A stretch of DNA of 64,000 bases from Atrichornis clamosus (GCA_013400975.1 WBMZ01011711.1:124001-188000), one strand, 5' to 3'; counted from the first letter of the stretch, positions 22,701 to 39,066 are shown. Notes: generated by a model not told the origin, from the letters alone. Numbers and translations are program-made.

Positions 22701-25700
22701 GCCAGCCCCTTCTTGCCCCTGGCAGGCAGATTTGGGATGCAGTATTTATAGTTCACGTCCTCCTGCAATTTGAAATGCTCTGCCCCGGATTTTGGGATCA
22801 GAAATTTGGCCAGCTGCATCCCTGTTGAAATCCAGCACCATGACCCCCAGCGCCTGTGGAAAAGCAAAGATACAGCTAATGCAATTAGCTTGTAAATCCT
22901 CTGACCACAGGAAAATCTGCATTTTGAGCCAGGATGGGAGCTCCCTGCCAGTGCTGAGGGTGCTCTCGTGTGCTGCAGGGCAGTTCCATCGTTATCAGAA
23001 CCACTTGGACTGGGTTTAGCTTTAATGTGTTTCAAAAGCCAAAGTGAAAAGGAGGAAATCTGCCGTGGGGAGGAGGAGGAGTTGTGTAGCAGCTGGGTTT
23101 TGGTTGGTTTGCTTTTCAAACGGGTAATTTCAGTTTGTTGTTTGGTTGGGTTTTTCCTTCAGCAATAACCAGATCTAAGGCTTGTGTGGTTCCAGCAGTA
23201 GGGAACAGTGAGGATGGCTGAAGGCAGCGTGGCCAGGAGACAGGTCCTGCTTCCATGCCTTGTGCTTCACTTTGGATCTTAGGCATGGAATTAACCCCTC
23301 CATGCCCTGCTTTGCCCCCATCTCCCCTGGATCCAGCTCCAGATGTCTCCTTGCCCTGGGTTCTCTCTTTGTAGGGCTCTGAAGCCTCTGAGGTTGCTGG
23401 ATGAGGCACTGTAGGAATGCAGGGAGCTGGCTGAGCAGCTCCCATACGTGGCTGGCTCCTAAAAATGCAGCTTCTCTTGCTCTGAGGTGCCTGACACAAA
23501 CAGAAACACATCCCTCCTGGAGGAGCTGATGTGCCTGGAGGAGGAAGGAATGGATTGCTCCTAGAGGAAGCACAGGTTCTCCTGGGAAATTTGGTGATAT
23601 TGCTTCTCTTCTCTAGGTATAGTTAACTCAGCAGGTCCCAGGTTTATTATGTTTTCCCATCCCATTCCCTGTGCAACTATCCCAGAACCGTCAAAATCAA
23701 CAAATAAAGAAAACAATCCCTGTGAAATTGTTGAACCTGATATTTGCAGGTATTTGCCTTGTGCTGAGGCTGGAGAGACTCTGCCTGTGGACATGAGCTG
23801 CTTCCTGAGATCCAGTGGCAGTGAGGTGTTGGGATCCTGCCTGAGGGACTCCAGGTGCTGGCTGGACACCACAAGGAGGCTCTCCCTGGGGAAGGGCTCC
23901 TGTCTCTGCTGGGTGTGGGGACACCTTGGGCCATCCCTCCACAGCTCCCACATGGGCAAGACGAGGCCCTCTTTGGCCTCCTCCTCTTGGAGAGGTGAAA
24001 TGCCCACATGAGACCTGGTTACTTGCCATCAGAGAGGGACATCTTCCTGCAGCACGCTGGTGTGGGGTTTTTTTCAGTTTGATGGTCTAATTAATGCTGT
24101 AATAAGTCCATTAGTGTCTGCATAGGGTGCATCATGTTGTACCTTAATTGCATCAGCATCCCCACCGTGTCAAGCTCACTCTTCCAGCTCGGAGCTCTGG
24201 CTCAGGATGGTGCCTCTGGGCCCTGGGGCTCTGCAGCATGTTTCCAGCATGGCTGAAGGAGGTGTGTCCTTGACTGGGGGTGGAAGACATGATGTCCTGG
24301 CCCTTATTACACTGTCGAGACTTCAGGCAGCTCTAACTCGAGACGTGCCTCACTTGCAAAGCATCAGGCAGGGTGAACTGTGAGCTCCCAGTAAAATGAA
24401 ACCATTTCTCTCATTCATTTGTTTGCAAACAGAAACAAATACATATTAGAGATGCCAAAACATGCCGTGTGCAGGGATGGACAGGGAAGTGTGTGCTGTT
24501 TCAGGGCTGTGCCCTGGGACTGTAAGTGGTTCCGTGGCCTGGAGCAGTGCAGAGGTTGAACGGTGGCTGTGGTGCCACGGAGCGTCGCACGCCCTGGTGG
24601 GGCTGCTGCCGCCCCTCACCCTGGCATTAATGCCGCCCAGCAACAAGTGATCCATGGCTGCAATCCTGCCAAACCAGTGCTAGGAGATGGATAGTATTGA
24701 TAATTACCAATATGGATCCATAAACATGTCTGTTCCATGGATCCAGCTCCCTGTGTAGATCCTGGCTCGTGTTGTTCAGCACCGAGGATGTGGCTGGGGC
24801 TCGTTAATAATTCCCTGCTCCGTGGGGAAGGAGGGGAGGTGCTGTGTTCCTCGTGGTAGGGTCAGGCCAGAGTTTCAGCAGAGTATGGAAAAGAGAGGAA
24901 AGAAAATAAGTTTTGCTTGAAATAAGTAACATTTCTGTAGCTCCAGGTCTTGGGCTTGGAGCAGGCTGGGGGCCAGCGTTCCCTCGAAGGAGGGGGAGCC
25001 TTTGCTGGCAGGAGAACAGGCAGGGGCAGTGACACCACAGTCACTGACACAGAGACCGTGGAACTGCCACCCTGCAGTTCTTTCTTCCCCACAAATAGAA
25101 ATACATAGGTAACTCTGTAATCCTCTGTGCAATTTGTGCAGAAACTGCTCACTTCAACACCTCCTGAATCTGTTTGGGCTCAGACTAATCAATTTACATG
25201 CCATAAACATCTCTGTTAGGGAATTCGGAAATAAATGTTATGAATAGTGAGCTGGTGAAGAGAGTAATTAACTGTCTAACCTGCTGGCAAGAGACCTGGC
25301 TGTACCTGTCTTTTTTTGATAAAATATTCGAATTGGAATTGGATCCAAGCACCTCTTCAGCGATGTTTGTTGCTCAGGAATATTCTGCCAACAGATGGTA
25401 TTTTTCTAAAATAACATGTTCAAATTGATTTCTGTTCATCTTTTTTTGGTTTTGTTGTTGGGTTTTGGGTTTGGTTTTTTTCTTTGGAGCAGAATGTGTT
25501 CAAAGTAGATGGATTTTTTTCTCTTTTCCTTTGGCACTGTGAGGGACACTGCATCTTCTGGTGCCCTGGATCCTGTCCCTGCACCCTCCTTTCAGTGTCA
25601 CATCAGTCACTGGGTGACACGTGGTGGCAGTCTCACTCACAGGGCTGGGGATGCCCGGATTTACAGGAATTATTTCACAAAATGAATGCAAAGTCCTTCC

Positions 25701-28269
25701 AGAATGATCTCCAGCCCGTTGGCACAGCACAGCCGTAGCTGGGCATTCCTGAGCTCGGCCTCTGTTACCCCTTCAGCCAAATTGTCTGTGGCCCAGTTAG
25801 GAATTCCAAGGTGAGTAATTGCATCAGGGGGTTCCTAAAACACCTCCCAGTTACACGTTTTGGCTCACGGGTCCCTGTGCCACCGTGGCAGCAGCTCTGG
25901 GGTGTGCTGCAATAATAGATGTTGTTTGTTTTGTTCCCTCATTAAATTCTGCAATCTTTCATTGCTCATGTCAGCCGTGACCAGCACAAACACCTTTAAT
26001 TATCTTAACTCGCAGAATTAACTTGCAGCCAACTGGAAGGGAATTTTTCAAACCACTGGCCCGCTGAATGACCATATGCTAATTCCTGCCTCCTCCACTG
26101 GGTCCCCAAAACGTACGGAGCAGGCAGTGACCGAAATCACGTCGGTGCTGCTCACAAGCTGTGATTGCAGCTGGACACGGGGAGAGCTCTGGAGGGGAAC
26201 CAGGGCTCTGTGGGACTGCAGATGGGTTTGGTGCCTTTGGCTGCTGAAAGTGGTTTTTATTAGGTGAGGGCACAGCCTGGATACACCTGCTGGAAGCCAC
26301 GGGAATCAATCCGTGCTGCTTCTGTTCCACAGACAGGAGCCACAGCGAGTTCAGGCTTCCTCTGCAGGCTTGTGCTATATAAAAACAGGAAGGCAACAGT
26401 TAAATCTCACACCTCGCTGGGAAAACCAGCTCAGACTTGGACCTGAAGATGTGAAGTGTCATTTTCCCTTTGTTACGGACCTGTTGTGCCCAGGCAGTAA
26501 CGCACACCGGGAGCTGCACCACCCGAGGCAGGCCGGGGGAACGGAGCTCCATCAGCTCTTGGCAGCACAGGACATGGTGTAACGCTCTGCAGGTCTGAGG
26601 ATGTCACAAGGTAAGGTGTTTGTAGGGATAGAAGTGCTAAGGGAAAGCAGGCTGAGAGCATCCGAGATGGATTACACGTGGGTTTAAAGACAGGAACAAA
26701 CAGGAGCGTAAGGAGCTCATAAAAGCTATAATGGCAGAAAAATGATGTCGTAGAAGACTTGACTTGAGAATTTGCTTTGTCTTGTGTTGTTCCCTTCCAT
26801 GCCCGTGAGCCTGCAGGCAGACACGCTCTGAGAATGAGTTATGTAAGAAATAACAGTTAAAAAATAAATCAGCCGTTCTTCCAAATAGGTGCTGGTTCTG
26901 CGCCTACACATCCCTTTGTAAATCCCTTTTTGCGAGGCTAATGTAGTTTTGTCAGCAAATATATTCACGAGCAAATGCTTTGCTGGGATATTTTATGGCT
27001 AATGAACATGTTTGGTTGCTTTTGGCAGGAGTAACAATGTCAGTTTGTGTGTTATTGAGGGTGCAATATTCTTTATTTAATATCCGAAAACGGAAAGAGG
27101 CTCTTCAGTGACAGATGTGCTTTGTTGTGTTTGGAGAAGCTCACCCAGCTATGGAGAGAAAAACTCTTCAGCTGTGCACCAAAGCTGTGCTGCTGCCAGC
27201 AGCTCCTCTTGCTCCGAGGGTAAATGTGGGATACAGCCACTCCACCAGCATGGGAGCACTGGGCGTCTTCCTCCCGAAAATACAGCTGGGAGAGGTGGTG
27301 CAGGCTTTTCTCCTCACCACAAGGTTTTCCCTGAAGAGGGATTTTACTGAATGCCTTCCCCTGCCCATGGGGAGAAAATCCCCCGCACTGGAAGGCAGTT
27401 GCTCCCCTGGGAATGTGTCTTGCCATGAGCCACCCCTAATTTTCTGTGCACATCTACAGTCCTTTTGGGGCCCAATTGACTGAATACAACCTGAGCAGGA
27501 TAATTTCATGTTACTGCTGTTATTAATATCACCTGCAACAATCTGATTAAGGCCTAAATGAGTTGGGTACTGAGTTTCCCTCTGAGTTTTGTATTCCTTT
27601 CGTCTTCCTCCCCTGCCCTGTATCGTTACCCGTGCATACCAGGCGTGGTGGGAAAATCACTGTGCCATTGATGCTGAGGCTTTCAGAAGGGAAAATCGGG
27701 ACCAGATCATCTGACCAGGAAATGCTGGTCCTTGAATCAGCTCGGGAATTAGCAGGATAAATAAATGCAAGCATGTCTGAGCTGGCAGGCACTCGAAGAT
27801 AAATGCTCTCCAAATTACACACACGTTTGGTTTCCTCCCGTTATGGCCCTTTCCCCTTTGGAAGTTGTGTGTTGGATTTGGCAGAAGTAGAACTTTTTCA
27901 CAATCATAAATAACAGGGAAAAAAAAGAAGTTATTAGCTCATAAGAGAGATAAACAAAAATAAAGAGGTGATTCTTTCCTCAAACCTGAGGTGAGGTCAG
28001 CTCATGGCTGTGCTGTGAACAGCCGCTCTAAAAAGGAGTTTTCGGGAGAAAAACCAAATTCCTGGATTTGCTTCTAGATGTGCCATTGTCATCCAGGCTT
28101 GTTCTGTAGGACTTCAGCTTACCAGCTGTGGAGCATTTTGTTAGAAACGAGATTTGAACAGCTGGTTTCAGCTGCTGAGCCACTGCTCTGCCCTCGGGCT
28201 GGGCTGGGGTTTGTGGGCTGTGTTCTTGGTTTGGGGCTTTCTTGTCATCCTGTACAAGGAAAAACTCTG

Positions 28270-28440
28270 TTGTCCAGGGAAGCTGTGGCTGCTCCATCCC
28301 TGGAAGCGTCCAAGGCCAGGCTGGACAGGGCTTGGAGCCACCTGGGATAGTGGGAGGTGTCCCTGCCCATGGCAGGGGAGGAATGAGATGAGCTTTAAGG
28401 TCCCCTTCAACCCAAACCAGTCTGGGATTCTGTGATGATT
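28270..28440 (+). repeat. CR1 LINE 3' end (sense)
   Basis: A CR1 tail from 'tgtccagggaagctgtggc' through 'gggatagtgggaggtgtcc' to 'caacccaaaccagtctggg' and 'attctgtgatgatt' (decayed terminal repeat). It is 5'-truncated and non-coding. Confidence 0.92.
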
Positions 28441-29111
28441 CAGAATTTCCCTCCTTCTAAGCCACTTCAGGATAAAAAATGGCCGTGGATTAGCTCTGCT
28501 TTCAGGAGATAGTTTTGCTCTAACCTATCCATTTAAAGAGACAAGAGTTGTGTGTTATAAATGCACATTTGGAAGCACATACTCTTTTTTAATTAAAAAA
28601 ATACAGGGGATGCAGGATGAATACTGAAGATGCATGGTCCACCCCCTTCCATTAGTGAGAAGACAACACAAAGCTGTAGGCAGATATAAAAGCATTAAAA
28701 TAATTAATTTCCAGTTTCATTGTGTGTCAACAGAAATGGATAATAATAAGCATTTTTGCAAAAATTGTGGATTAAGCATTTTTCCGTCCATCAGTGGTGT
28801 GCTGGAAATGTCCTTGCTTTAATGCAGAACAAACAGCCCTTGGATCTCATTGCAGAAGGTGCTGTCAGTGCTCAGAGGAACTCAGGGCTGGGGTACAGCA
28901 GGGAGGGCTGTAAAAACCAGTGACAAATCTTCAGTGAAGGACAAAATGAGAGTAGAAATGAGAGAGGAACATGAATGAGGGTTGAGAAGTGCTTGCTGTG
29001 AGATCACCCAAGGGGAGCTGCAGTGTGGGAACAGAAGTGGTGGGGTTAGTTGGAAGTTTTCAACCATGACTGAATGTATTAGGATGTGATGCAGTGGGAC
29101 GTGAACTGGTG

Positions 29112-29235
29112 AGGGCACCTCGAGTGCTGTGTCCACTCCCGGGCCCTCTCACTGCAAGGAAAGAAGGAGGGGCTGGAGCATGTCCAGGGAAGGGAACGGA
29201 GCTGGGGAAGGGGCTGGAGGGTCAGTGAGGAGTGA
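29112..29235 (+). repeat. CR1 LINE internal fragment (sense)
   Basis: This piece resembles the more 5' CR1 region just upstream of the common tail: 'cctcgagtgctgtgtccac', 'gggccctctcactgcaagg', then 'ggctggagcatgtccaggga' and 'agggaacggagctgggga'. It lacks the normal 3' end, so it is either a rearranged copy or an old one eroded at that side. The assignment rests on recall of the CR1 consensus. Confidence 0.7.
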
Positions 29236-31039
29236 CCAAGGGCATGGGGTGGGCAGTGCTGGGCTCAGGACTGGGCTGGACGGGCCTCAGTGGGGCTGTG
29301 GCTCCGTGGTCCTGCTCAGCTGAGCCCTGGGTGGGAGAGGAGTGGGACAGGAGGGGCCTCTCCCCAACAGCCTGCAGGGAGTGAGGGTGTCAAAGGGAAG
29401 GGAGATCTCGCTGGAGAACGGCACAGATCAAGGATTGACCTCTGGCATTGCAGCTTAGTCCTCCACCAGTCACCCCGTGCAGCACTGGTGGTCAGCCCCA
29501 CAGGCACTGGGATGCAGCCTGGGGTGGGTCTGGAAGCATTCCTGGGATCCAGAGGCTCTCCCCTTCCTCCTCACACAGGAGGAAATGTGGGAGCTGATCC
29601 CGTGTCCTCCGAAAGCCTTCAGGAGAGTTATTTCCCGCACGAGTTCCACAGCGCTTGGCACCGTGGGATCCCTGCCCACGCCAGGGCTTCCCAGGAGCTG
29701 TCACAGCACTGATGAGAGCCAGAAATGGGAGCTGAGCAGTGCCTGGGTGGGACTGATCCGCAGGGCATTCTCCTCATTAGCCAGGATCTGAATCAGCACG
29801 TGGGGGATGAGGGTCTGGCGTTACGGGAGCGTCGTCACCATCTTTTGACATTTCGGATTTGTGCTGACAGTGAAAAATTGCAGGTATTTTTTGGCTGGGA
29901 GCCTTTGAGAAGTGATGAGTTCCCATCATTTTCAACTAGGAAGTTGTGATTTGCCTGTGCAGTGTGTGTTTAAGGGCAAGACTCAGTGGCTGCTCTGCCA
30001 TGAAGGCAGAAATGAGACAGCAGCAGGAGAAACCACCACAAAGTATATGTGAGGACATTTAACTTCTGTTTATAAGGAAGACACCTTGGAGGGATTTAAG
30101 ATAATTAATGCAGCAGAGCAGGAAAATTCTAGGAGGTTTTGCTTTTCCTCTGAAGTAGTTCTCTTTGGAAGTGTCCTCAGACACCCAGAGCCACTCCCCA
30201 GGGGTGAGGGGCCTCATTCTGGGGTCAGGAGGCAGCACCGGGCTGATGCTCATCTCATGAAGGGTTCCGTGGAATAACACTGGAAGTAGGGAGGAAAAAT
30301 AAGCTGTCATGAGGCAGGGCTGAGCTGCAGAGCTCAGGGATGGATCGGGATGCTCTGTGGGGAGTAGGGGTGCCAGCAGAGATGCTCTGGCAACAGCTGT
30401 GGATCCAGGACAGCACCGTGATCCTGGGATTTGAGGCCCTGCTGGTTGGTGCTTCCCACCCCTGCCCTGCCTGTGGGTTAGGAGCTGCTCTGAGGGAGCT
30501 GGATTTTGATTCAAAACAGGAAAACAGGGAAGAAACTGAGAGGTAGGAGAGAGCTCTGTCTTGGCCGCCTGTCAGGGTGCTGCGAGGTCAGATGGGCACC
30601 GGGGGTGCCCAGGGGAAGAGGGTGACTCTGGAGTGGAGCTGGGTGGGATGGAGGTGCTGGGACCAGGGGACGGGCTGGCGTGGGAGCTGGGGTAGGACCG
30701 TGGCAGGGGAAGGGACACAGCAGCTCCTGTGGTGCTGCAGAAGCAGTCATTGTGTTTGAAGGGAGGGTTTGGGGTCTCTGGGAATTCTGTGTTCTCCTGC
30801 AAAGGCGTTCAGGCTGCTCTGCTCAGGGCAGTGATTTGTTCAGCACAAGCCACAGCTGGTGGGATGTTTGGCCTCCCCCACCTCGCAGGCTCTGTGCTGC
30901 CTTAAGGCTTCCCTGGCAATCCCTGCAGGCAGGCAATTAAAAGGAGTTACAGTCTGAGGTGAAACACCTCCTTTGCCAGTCTGGGCCAGTCACTGGAGCA
31001 GCTCTGCATCCTCCCTGGCAGCCTGGCTTATCATCACTG

Positions 31040-31640
31040 TTATCTCTTGTAGGGATTTCAGTTGATATTTTGCAGAAGACTCTGGTGAGGATGTGTTATT
31101 GACACATTCTTAGCTTAAAACCATTATCACAGTAAATCCCTGGATTTAAAAACTAATTACAAGACATTAATAGCTGAGCCTAAAGAGCTAAGTCATGCAA
31201 ATATTGCTGTCTGCAGAGTGGAATATACACAAGTGTTTGAACTGCTGAGTTAGGAGCTGCAGTCTGAGAGCAGTCTGGAGGTGCAATAAATCTGAGCCAG
31301 TCCTCGCCTTGGGTTCTGTGTGTCCGTGAAATTAATGGCACTGTCATTATGGGAGTGGTATCAGGGAACGTGGCTGTTTTCTTCCCCGAGTAGGTTAATT
31401 ACCACTAATGTAATTATTTTTGTACTGATTTTTATTTTAATCAAACATTGCACGAAACAATTAAGTTCAGAACAAATGGCTTGTTATGGAAATGTTTGTG
31501 GCGCTGGGAAGCAAAGCAGCAGTGTTTGAATTATACACAGATATTGAGTTACTTTAGTCATTAAAATGAACAATTACATTAGGCCTTACGAGACAGACTG
31601 AACACTTCTTGTTAATGTTTGTTCTATAGTGAACATAATG
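31040..31640. other. AT-rich candidate conserved non-coding block
   Basis: A 600-bp non-repetitive stretch with little CpG and several homeodomain-type TAATTA/ATTA cores (for example near 31154 and 31396-31410), and a perfect octamer ATGCAAAT at 31195-31202. It contrasts with the surrounding GC-richer intron. No coding potential is seen. A regulatory role is only a guess, based on composition and motif density; GRM7 introns in vertebrates are known for many conserved non-coding elements. Confidence 0.3.
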
Positions 31641-34479
31641 AGAATGTATATTGCAAGTGGATCTAGTCCCTCCTGCTGGAGGCATTTGGGACCTGGGAGA
31701 ACTCAGGGAAAAGAGAGTCAGAGTTAACCTCTGCCCCACGGGTTGCTGCATTGCTGGGGGGTGGGGAGGGCACTGGGACTGGGGTGGAGCTTTTGCTTTT
31801 CTTTGGGGGTTTTTTGTTTGTTGTTTGTGTATTGGTTCAGTTTTGGGGGTGTCTCCTCCATGCTGTGCTGGCAGGGCCAGCCGTGGTGCACCAGTGGAAC
31901 CGAGAGGCTCCGGGGGATCCCCACACCACGGAGGTGTTGGTTTGGGAAGAATAAATTCCCTTGTCCTCTGTGTGCTAGTTCAATGCAGGTCTGAAACGGA
32001 AGGCTCTGCATAAACCCCCCCCCAATTTTTGTATTAATTTTGGTATTAGTTTTTGTATTAATTGCAAGAGCAGTTTCTCATGCTGTATGAAATGTTTTGC
32101 TTCCTGCCTTGCAGACTATAATTAGCATTTTTGGATAGTCCTTGGAGTAGTGCTTGGAGTGTAGATGTGGCACCTAGGGACAAATTTCCTTTCAGAAACA
32201 CTCTTTTCTGAGGGCGGAAGGTGTCTGTAGTTTGACTCAGAGTCTCAGCCCCTGGTGCAGGTGCTGGTGCCCAGGACATTCCCCCACAGGCACTTTGCAT
32301 CATGAATTTTCTCACCAGAAACAGCAGAACGCTGCAGATCCTTCTGAGGCCACCCATAGAGCTCTTGTGGTGTCATCCCAGGAGGCCAGGAAAAGGACTT
32401 CCCATAATTTTGCCTGATCTGTTTATCTCTTCACACTCAGTATCTGTGCAGCATAAAAAGTACCTCTGGGCTGTCCCAAGTACCAGCAATGCCATGGAAT
32501 ATGTTGGAGAATATGGAAGTTCATCCTTTTGTAGCTGTAGGGGGAAGCAGGGATACGATAACACATTAATCAGTCTGTGGTTCTGAAGACATTCACAGGT
32601 GGGAAATTGGTGACAATCACTTCACTGCTGCAGAATGGGTCAGAATCCATGGGGTTGGGATGGTTTCATTTGGTGTCAATGCCTGCTGCAAAAAGGCATC
32701 GAGGAATGGCTGTGGTTAAGAATCAGGAGTACATGGAGGCTCAGGGCTGGGTGGATGCCTCACTCTCGAGGTAGAAAAGCTCAGGTAGGTCACAGTTGCC
32801 CTGTCTCACTCTGCCTTGAAAATGGCACAGATCAGAGATTTAAGAAGAGTAAGAGAAGCAGCAGTGTCAGTCAGCTGCTTTCCTAGGAATTGCCATGAAA
32901 CTTTCCCACGTTTCACAGGTCAGAAATCTCAGCCCAGGTTCCCCTCACTCTCCCTCTCCCTGGGTCCTGTGCTGGCGTCAGCTGCTGTGCCCCTGCAGCG
33001 AGGCAGTGACAGGGACACAGGGACAGGGACTCAGCCCCTCCACGTTCACGGCCCTGGAACTCTGCTCCTTGTCAGCTTTGTGTTGGAGCAGTGATGGGGT
33101 CGGGCATGGAAATGGATTTCCTGGCTCCTTGCACTTCCAGGAAGACCAAAGTACCATTCATCAGTGCAAGTAAATGAGTCTTTGTGTTTCCCTTTATCAG
33201 CAGCATTCCTCTGCCTTCTGCAAGCTGCACACCTTCCAGCTCAGCCAGTAGGAACAAAGAGTTTGTGGATCTTTTCTCTTTCCCAGAATGTTGAAGGTTA
33301 ATGAAGTTTCCCAGGCAGTGGCAAACCTCTGGAATATCTGTTATCAGGGGATTTTTTTTATAGCTTTCACAGAGAGACTCGTGGTACTCCAGGGTTTGAG
33401 CAGTGTGTGACTTCAGGGTTTGGTTTTTTCACAAATATAAAATAAAGCTGATACAGAATCTATTTTGAATTAAATTAGGGAAACGCAACTTATTCCTTTG
33501 GTTTAAGACTTGCAATCCCAAGTTTTCCTGTCTACATGGATAACTCAGATGGCCGATTCAAGAAATACATCTTAGAATTCTGACTTGTAGGGAAAATAGT
33601 GGAGCTTGTCAGCATTTAAGTGACCTAAAGAGAAACTGCTGAAATCTTGTTTTTAATAGCACTTACATCTATCCCAGGGGATCAGGTTTTATGTTTGGAA
33701 AAGACTCACACACAGAGCAGCTGTTGGAGCCACTGGGGTGCTGCTGGGCAAACACTGAGGTGCTGGGACTGTCAGGGCACTCCCAGGCTTCCAGTCTGGG
33801 CTGTTTCATTGGGGCTGCAATGCTAAACCTCCCTCCCTTGTGCTTGGAAGCTGGTGAGTGGCTTTAGTCGGGCATATTTTGAAATGATTTGTGAGTCTAA
33901 TTTCCCACAGTACTTGAGAGGCTCTGTCACATACCTTGGAGTTCAGGATTCTCCAGACTGCAGAGCAAGTGAGACTTCCCGTATATTTAATATAATCATT
34001 TATCATTTGCATTCCCAGAAGCACATGTGGTATTTCAAGAGCTGAATATGACTTTGAAGTGAAATATTACCTAATTATTGCGTTTTTCAATTATGACCAT
34101 TTTCTTTGTCCTTCATATTTCTTATCTGGCTCATATGGCAGACCTTCCCATGTTCTCCCTGATCCCATGCCCCATGGAAAACACATTTCCATCTCATTTA
34201 CAACCTTCACCTGGTCAGAAGCAGTTCCAGGAAGGGAGATCTCTGTTTTGGTCTTGGTAAGAAGCCCCAGGGCTGGTGGGAAGCAGCTTTGCAAATGTAA
34301 GTCCTGCCTTCCCTGGAGCATTGCAGCGTTCTTGCTAATGTTCGTGAAACAGCAGGTTTACGTGCTGCTGTGTGTCGTTCCATGTGAATTAACTGCTGGT
34401 AGAAAGGGAGAATGAAGGCAGTAAGCACAGTTGGGCACCGCAGTCCCGGCCCGTGGTCCCCGGGGTCTGCCCCGTGTAG

Positions 34480-35568
<1,089 letters not shown>

Positions 35569-37255
35569 TGAGGACGTGCTGATGTTCAGCTTGACGTGGA
35601 TTTCCAGCTGAGCTCTCCAGTCAGCTCATTCCTGACACACAGACAATCTATGGCACTGTTTTCCTTCCCCGTTTAGCTCCTGGGCCATTCATTGGACAAA
35701 CGGGCAAATGATCAATAGCAATCACATTAGCCATTAGTTTTATTGTTGCGTCTATTTCAATTGTATCTTTTCAGTAGGATAAGTGGGAATTAGCTGTCAT
35801 GTTACCCAGGAAGAGGCGTCTCCTCACTAAATCATTTTGAATACAAGGTGTAAGCAAGAAAAGTGTCAGAAAACACTCCAGCAGACTCCTGTGCCTCTGG
35901 AGCTGAGCCCTGAGGGCAGTGCAGAGTGTGATGAGTGCTGTGCTCACACAACAGCCCCGGGGCACAGCTACACCACGGTGTGAGCAGTCTGGCCTGGGCT
36001 CCCCTGGCTGAGCCCAGTGGCTCCAGCTGATGCTCAGTGATGGAGATTCACTTTTACTTCTCTCTGGAGAATAGCTGTCATTTCAGAGGGATTTGGCAAA
36101 TACCTCCAAGCCCAATATTTAGGGAAAAATGGCAATACTGGTCTGTCCTGAACTGCTGTCAGTCTGTTTTACCCCCCCACCCCAGCCCTGACCCATCCAC
36201 TTCCCCAGCCCGGAGGAAACTGCTGCCACATCCTTATCTGTGGTGTGCTCCTGAATCCAGGCATCACTCACCCGCCTCAAATGCTCCCCCTGACCTTACA
36301 TGGATGTAGTAGCATGCTGTTATCCCTAATTCCTGAACCCACACTTTCCTGTGCAGGAAGCAGCTTGCGTTCTTGTTCCCTTTTTCACCTCTATCTTCAT
36401 TTTACATTTGTTCCCAAACACAAAACCCGGGCAGGCTCAGTGCTGTGGATGGAATTATTGTGTCTTTTTCTTGGGTGAGCAAATGTCAGCTCCCAGCTGG
36501 CACGTCTCCCTTGGAGGCAGAGCTGTAATTCCCACACAGGCAGTTGTTGAACTTCGGGGCTGTGCAAGGTGCAGGAGCACAACGGTGTCACCGGGACAGG
36601 GCTGGGCTGTGGCCCCAGGGCTCCTCCTGGGAAGGTGCTGCTCCAGAGCTTTGTTCTTTCCAGTTCAGGGAGTTGGCTGTAGGGATTTGCAGCTGCTTTG
36701 AGCTCAGTTCTGGCCCTCAGTGGGAGAGGGGATCACCCAGCAGGAAGTTTGGTGGTGAAGAGGGGATCACCCAGGATTGCCCAGTAGGAGCAGAGGTTAT
36801 GGGGAGGTTTCCCTGTATCCTCTCTCCTCTGCACTGGGCTTTCCAGAGCCATTGCGTCCCTAAAGGGAATTAATTTCCACTGGAAAGGAGACCTGCCAAG
36901 GCTTACAAACGCTTCAAACGCCTCTGCTGTCCCTGTTGAGGGGGAGATAAGGAACAGCAGAAGCAGCTCTGACCGCAGTGGGCTCTGTTTGTGACCTGGC
37001 TCTGTCACAGGGAGTGTGGGGCAGCTCTGGGGCTCCCTGGGTGGGAATGGGGCCTGCAGGTGGCCGAGGTGAAGAGCTTGGAGTTGTTGTGTGCAGAGAT
37101 TTAACCAGGTGATACTAAACCACAAAGAATTTCAAAGACTGCTGCCAGCACGCAGAGTTGTTCAGCAGCAAAAGCTGGAGGTTTCCATGTACTCCTGAAT
37201 TTCCCTGGGCTTGGGAACAATTGGATTGGTAGGACAGCACAAGAGATGGTGATTA

Positions 37256-37765
<510 letters not shown>

Positions 37766-39066
37766 TCACACTTTTGGGAGTGGGGGTGCAGGGATTGCAC
37801 TTTTTGGTGCTGCTAGAGATTTCCTGTCAGATATTTCCTCTGGAAAATATTGTGCCTTGGCTTAGCCACACACGTCTGTGCTGAAATGGAAATTGCACCT
37901 GCTGAAAAATCTCATGCAGCACAATCTTTTAAGCTGAGGAATGGTGTTATATATAACACTGTGTGTTTCATTGTATGGATTTATTTTATTTTATCGATAA
38001 ATACAAGCATAATGTTGTTTGGTAGAAAGCATGTTGAAAACACCTGCCTTGTTCAGGGTAGAGAATAACACCTCCAGCAACAACAAAAAAACCTAGAAAT
38101 GTGCTGCAGGTAATTCATAAAAGGTGAATAATTCAAGCAGTAGCATTTGCAGCAGGTGGAGGGAGGCAGGGTGGTGTGAGGAAGGCCAGAAATCCAAGTT
38201 TCTCCAGGATGGAGATAAAACATGAGGTGCAGGGAGGTGGCACGTGGTAAAAGCAGATTTCAGACCTTTTTGCAGCCTGAGTTTACTCAACCTGTTTCTT
38301 TGTCCACTATCAAAATATGGCGAGAACGCGTGGGTGGTTGTGGTTTGTAGGTCAGTTGTGATTTACGGGCTTAGTTTGGTAGTGCAGCACAGCAAATCCC
38401 AGTGGATGTGGAATGTGGTCGTCCTTCCCACATTTCGCCCCTCTCTGAGTTGCCTTGGCTGTGGTGGGTGCTCCCAGAGCTCTTGTTCCACGCCGGGGCG
38501 TTGTCCAGGTTTGGGGGTTGTGTTTTCCTGATCCCTGTGGAGCATCCTCAGCCAGTGAACCAGTTGCCTTTCCAGTGCTTCCTCCCACTCCTCACTGGCA
38601 GGAGAACCTCCTGGAAAGGTACCTGGGATAAAATGCACATCCTGAGTTTTAAGAACAGTTTGGGGAATAATCTCCTTTTAATGGCACAGGAAGGATGTGG
38701 TAGGAGGCTGGGAATGTGGGGTTTGGGTGTGTTGTGGGGCACAGAGGTCAGCAGGGCAGGAGGAATTCCCAGTGGGATTGTGTTCAGTGGCCTTGGTTGG
38801 GTGGGGGGGTTTCCTGTCCCTGCCTCCCCCCCTCCTCTGCCCCTGTTCAGCCCCGACGGTGAAGGGCCGTGAGCTCACCAGCTCCTTCCTCCTCCTGGGC
38901 CGTTCAGGATCTCCGTGCACCGTTACACACACACTTCCTTCAGCCACATCTCCTGAGTCCCAGGGTGTCGCTCTGGAAAGAGAATCCCTGTCCTGGCAAA
39001 GCTGCCCAGCAGGGAGTGTGACTGCCCAGGACCTGGCTGGCACTGCTGCTCCCGGGGACGGAGGGG

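Noticed and set aside
22832..22855. Possible REST/NRSF (RE1) site
   Set aside because: Left half fits (tccagcacc) and right half partly (ccagcgcc), but the spacing is neither the canonical nor the common expanded one and the right half lacks the GGA.
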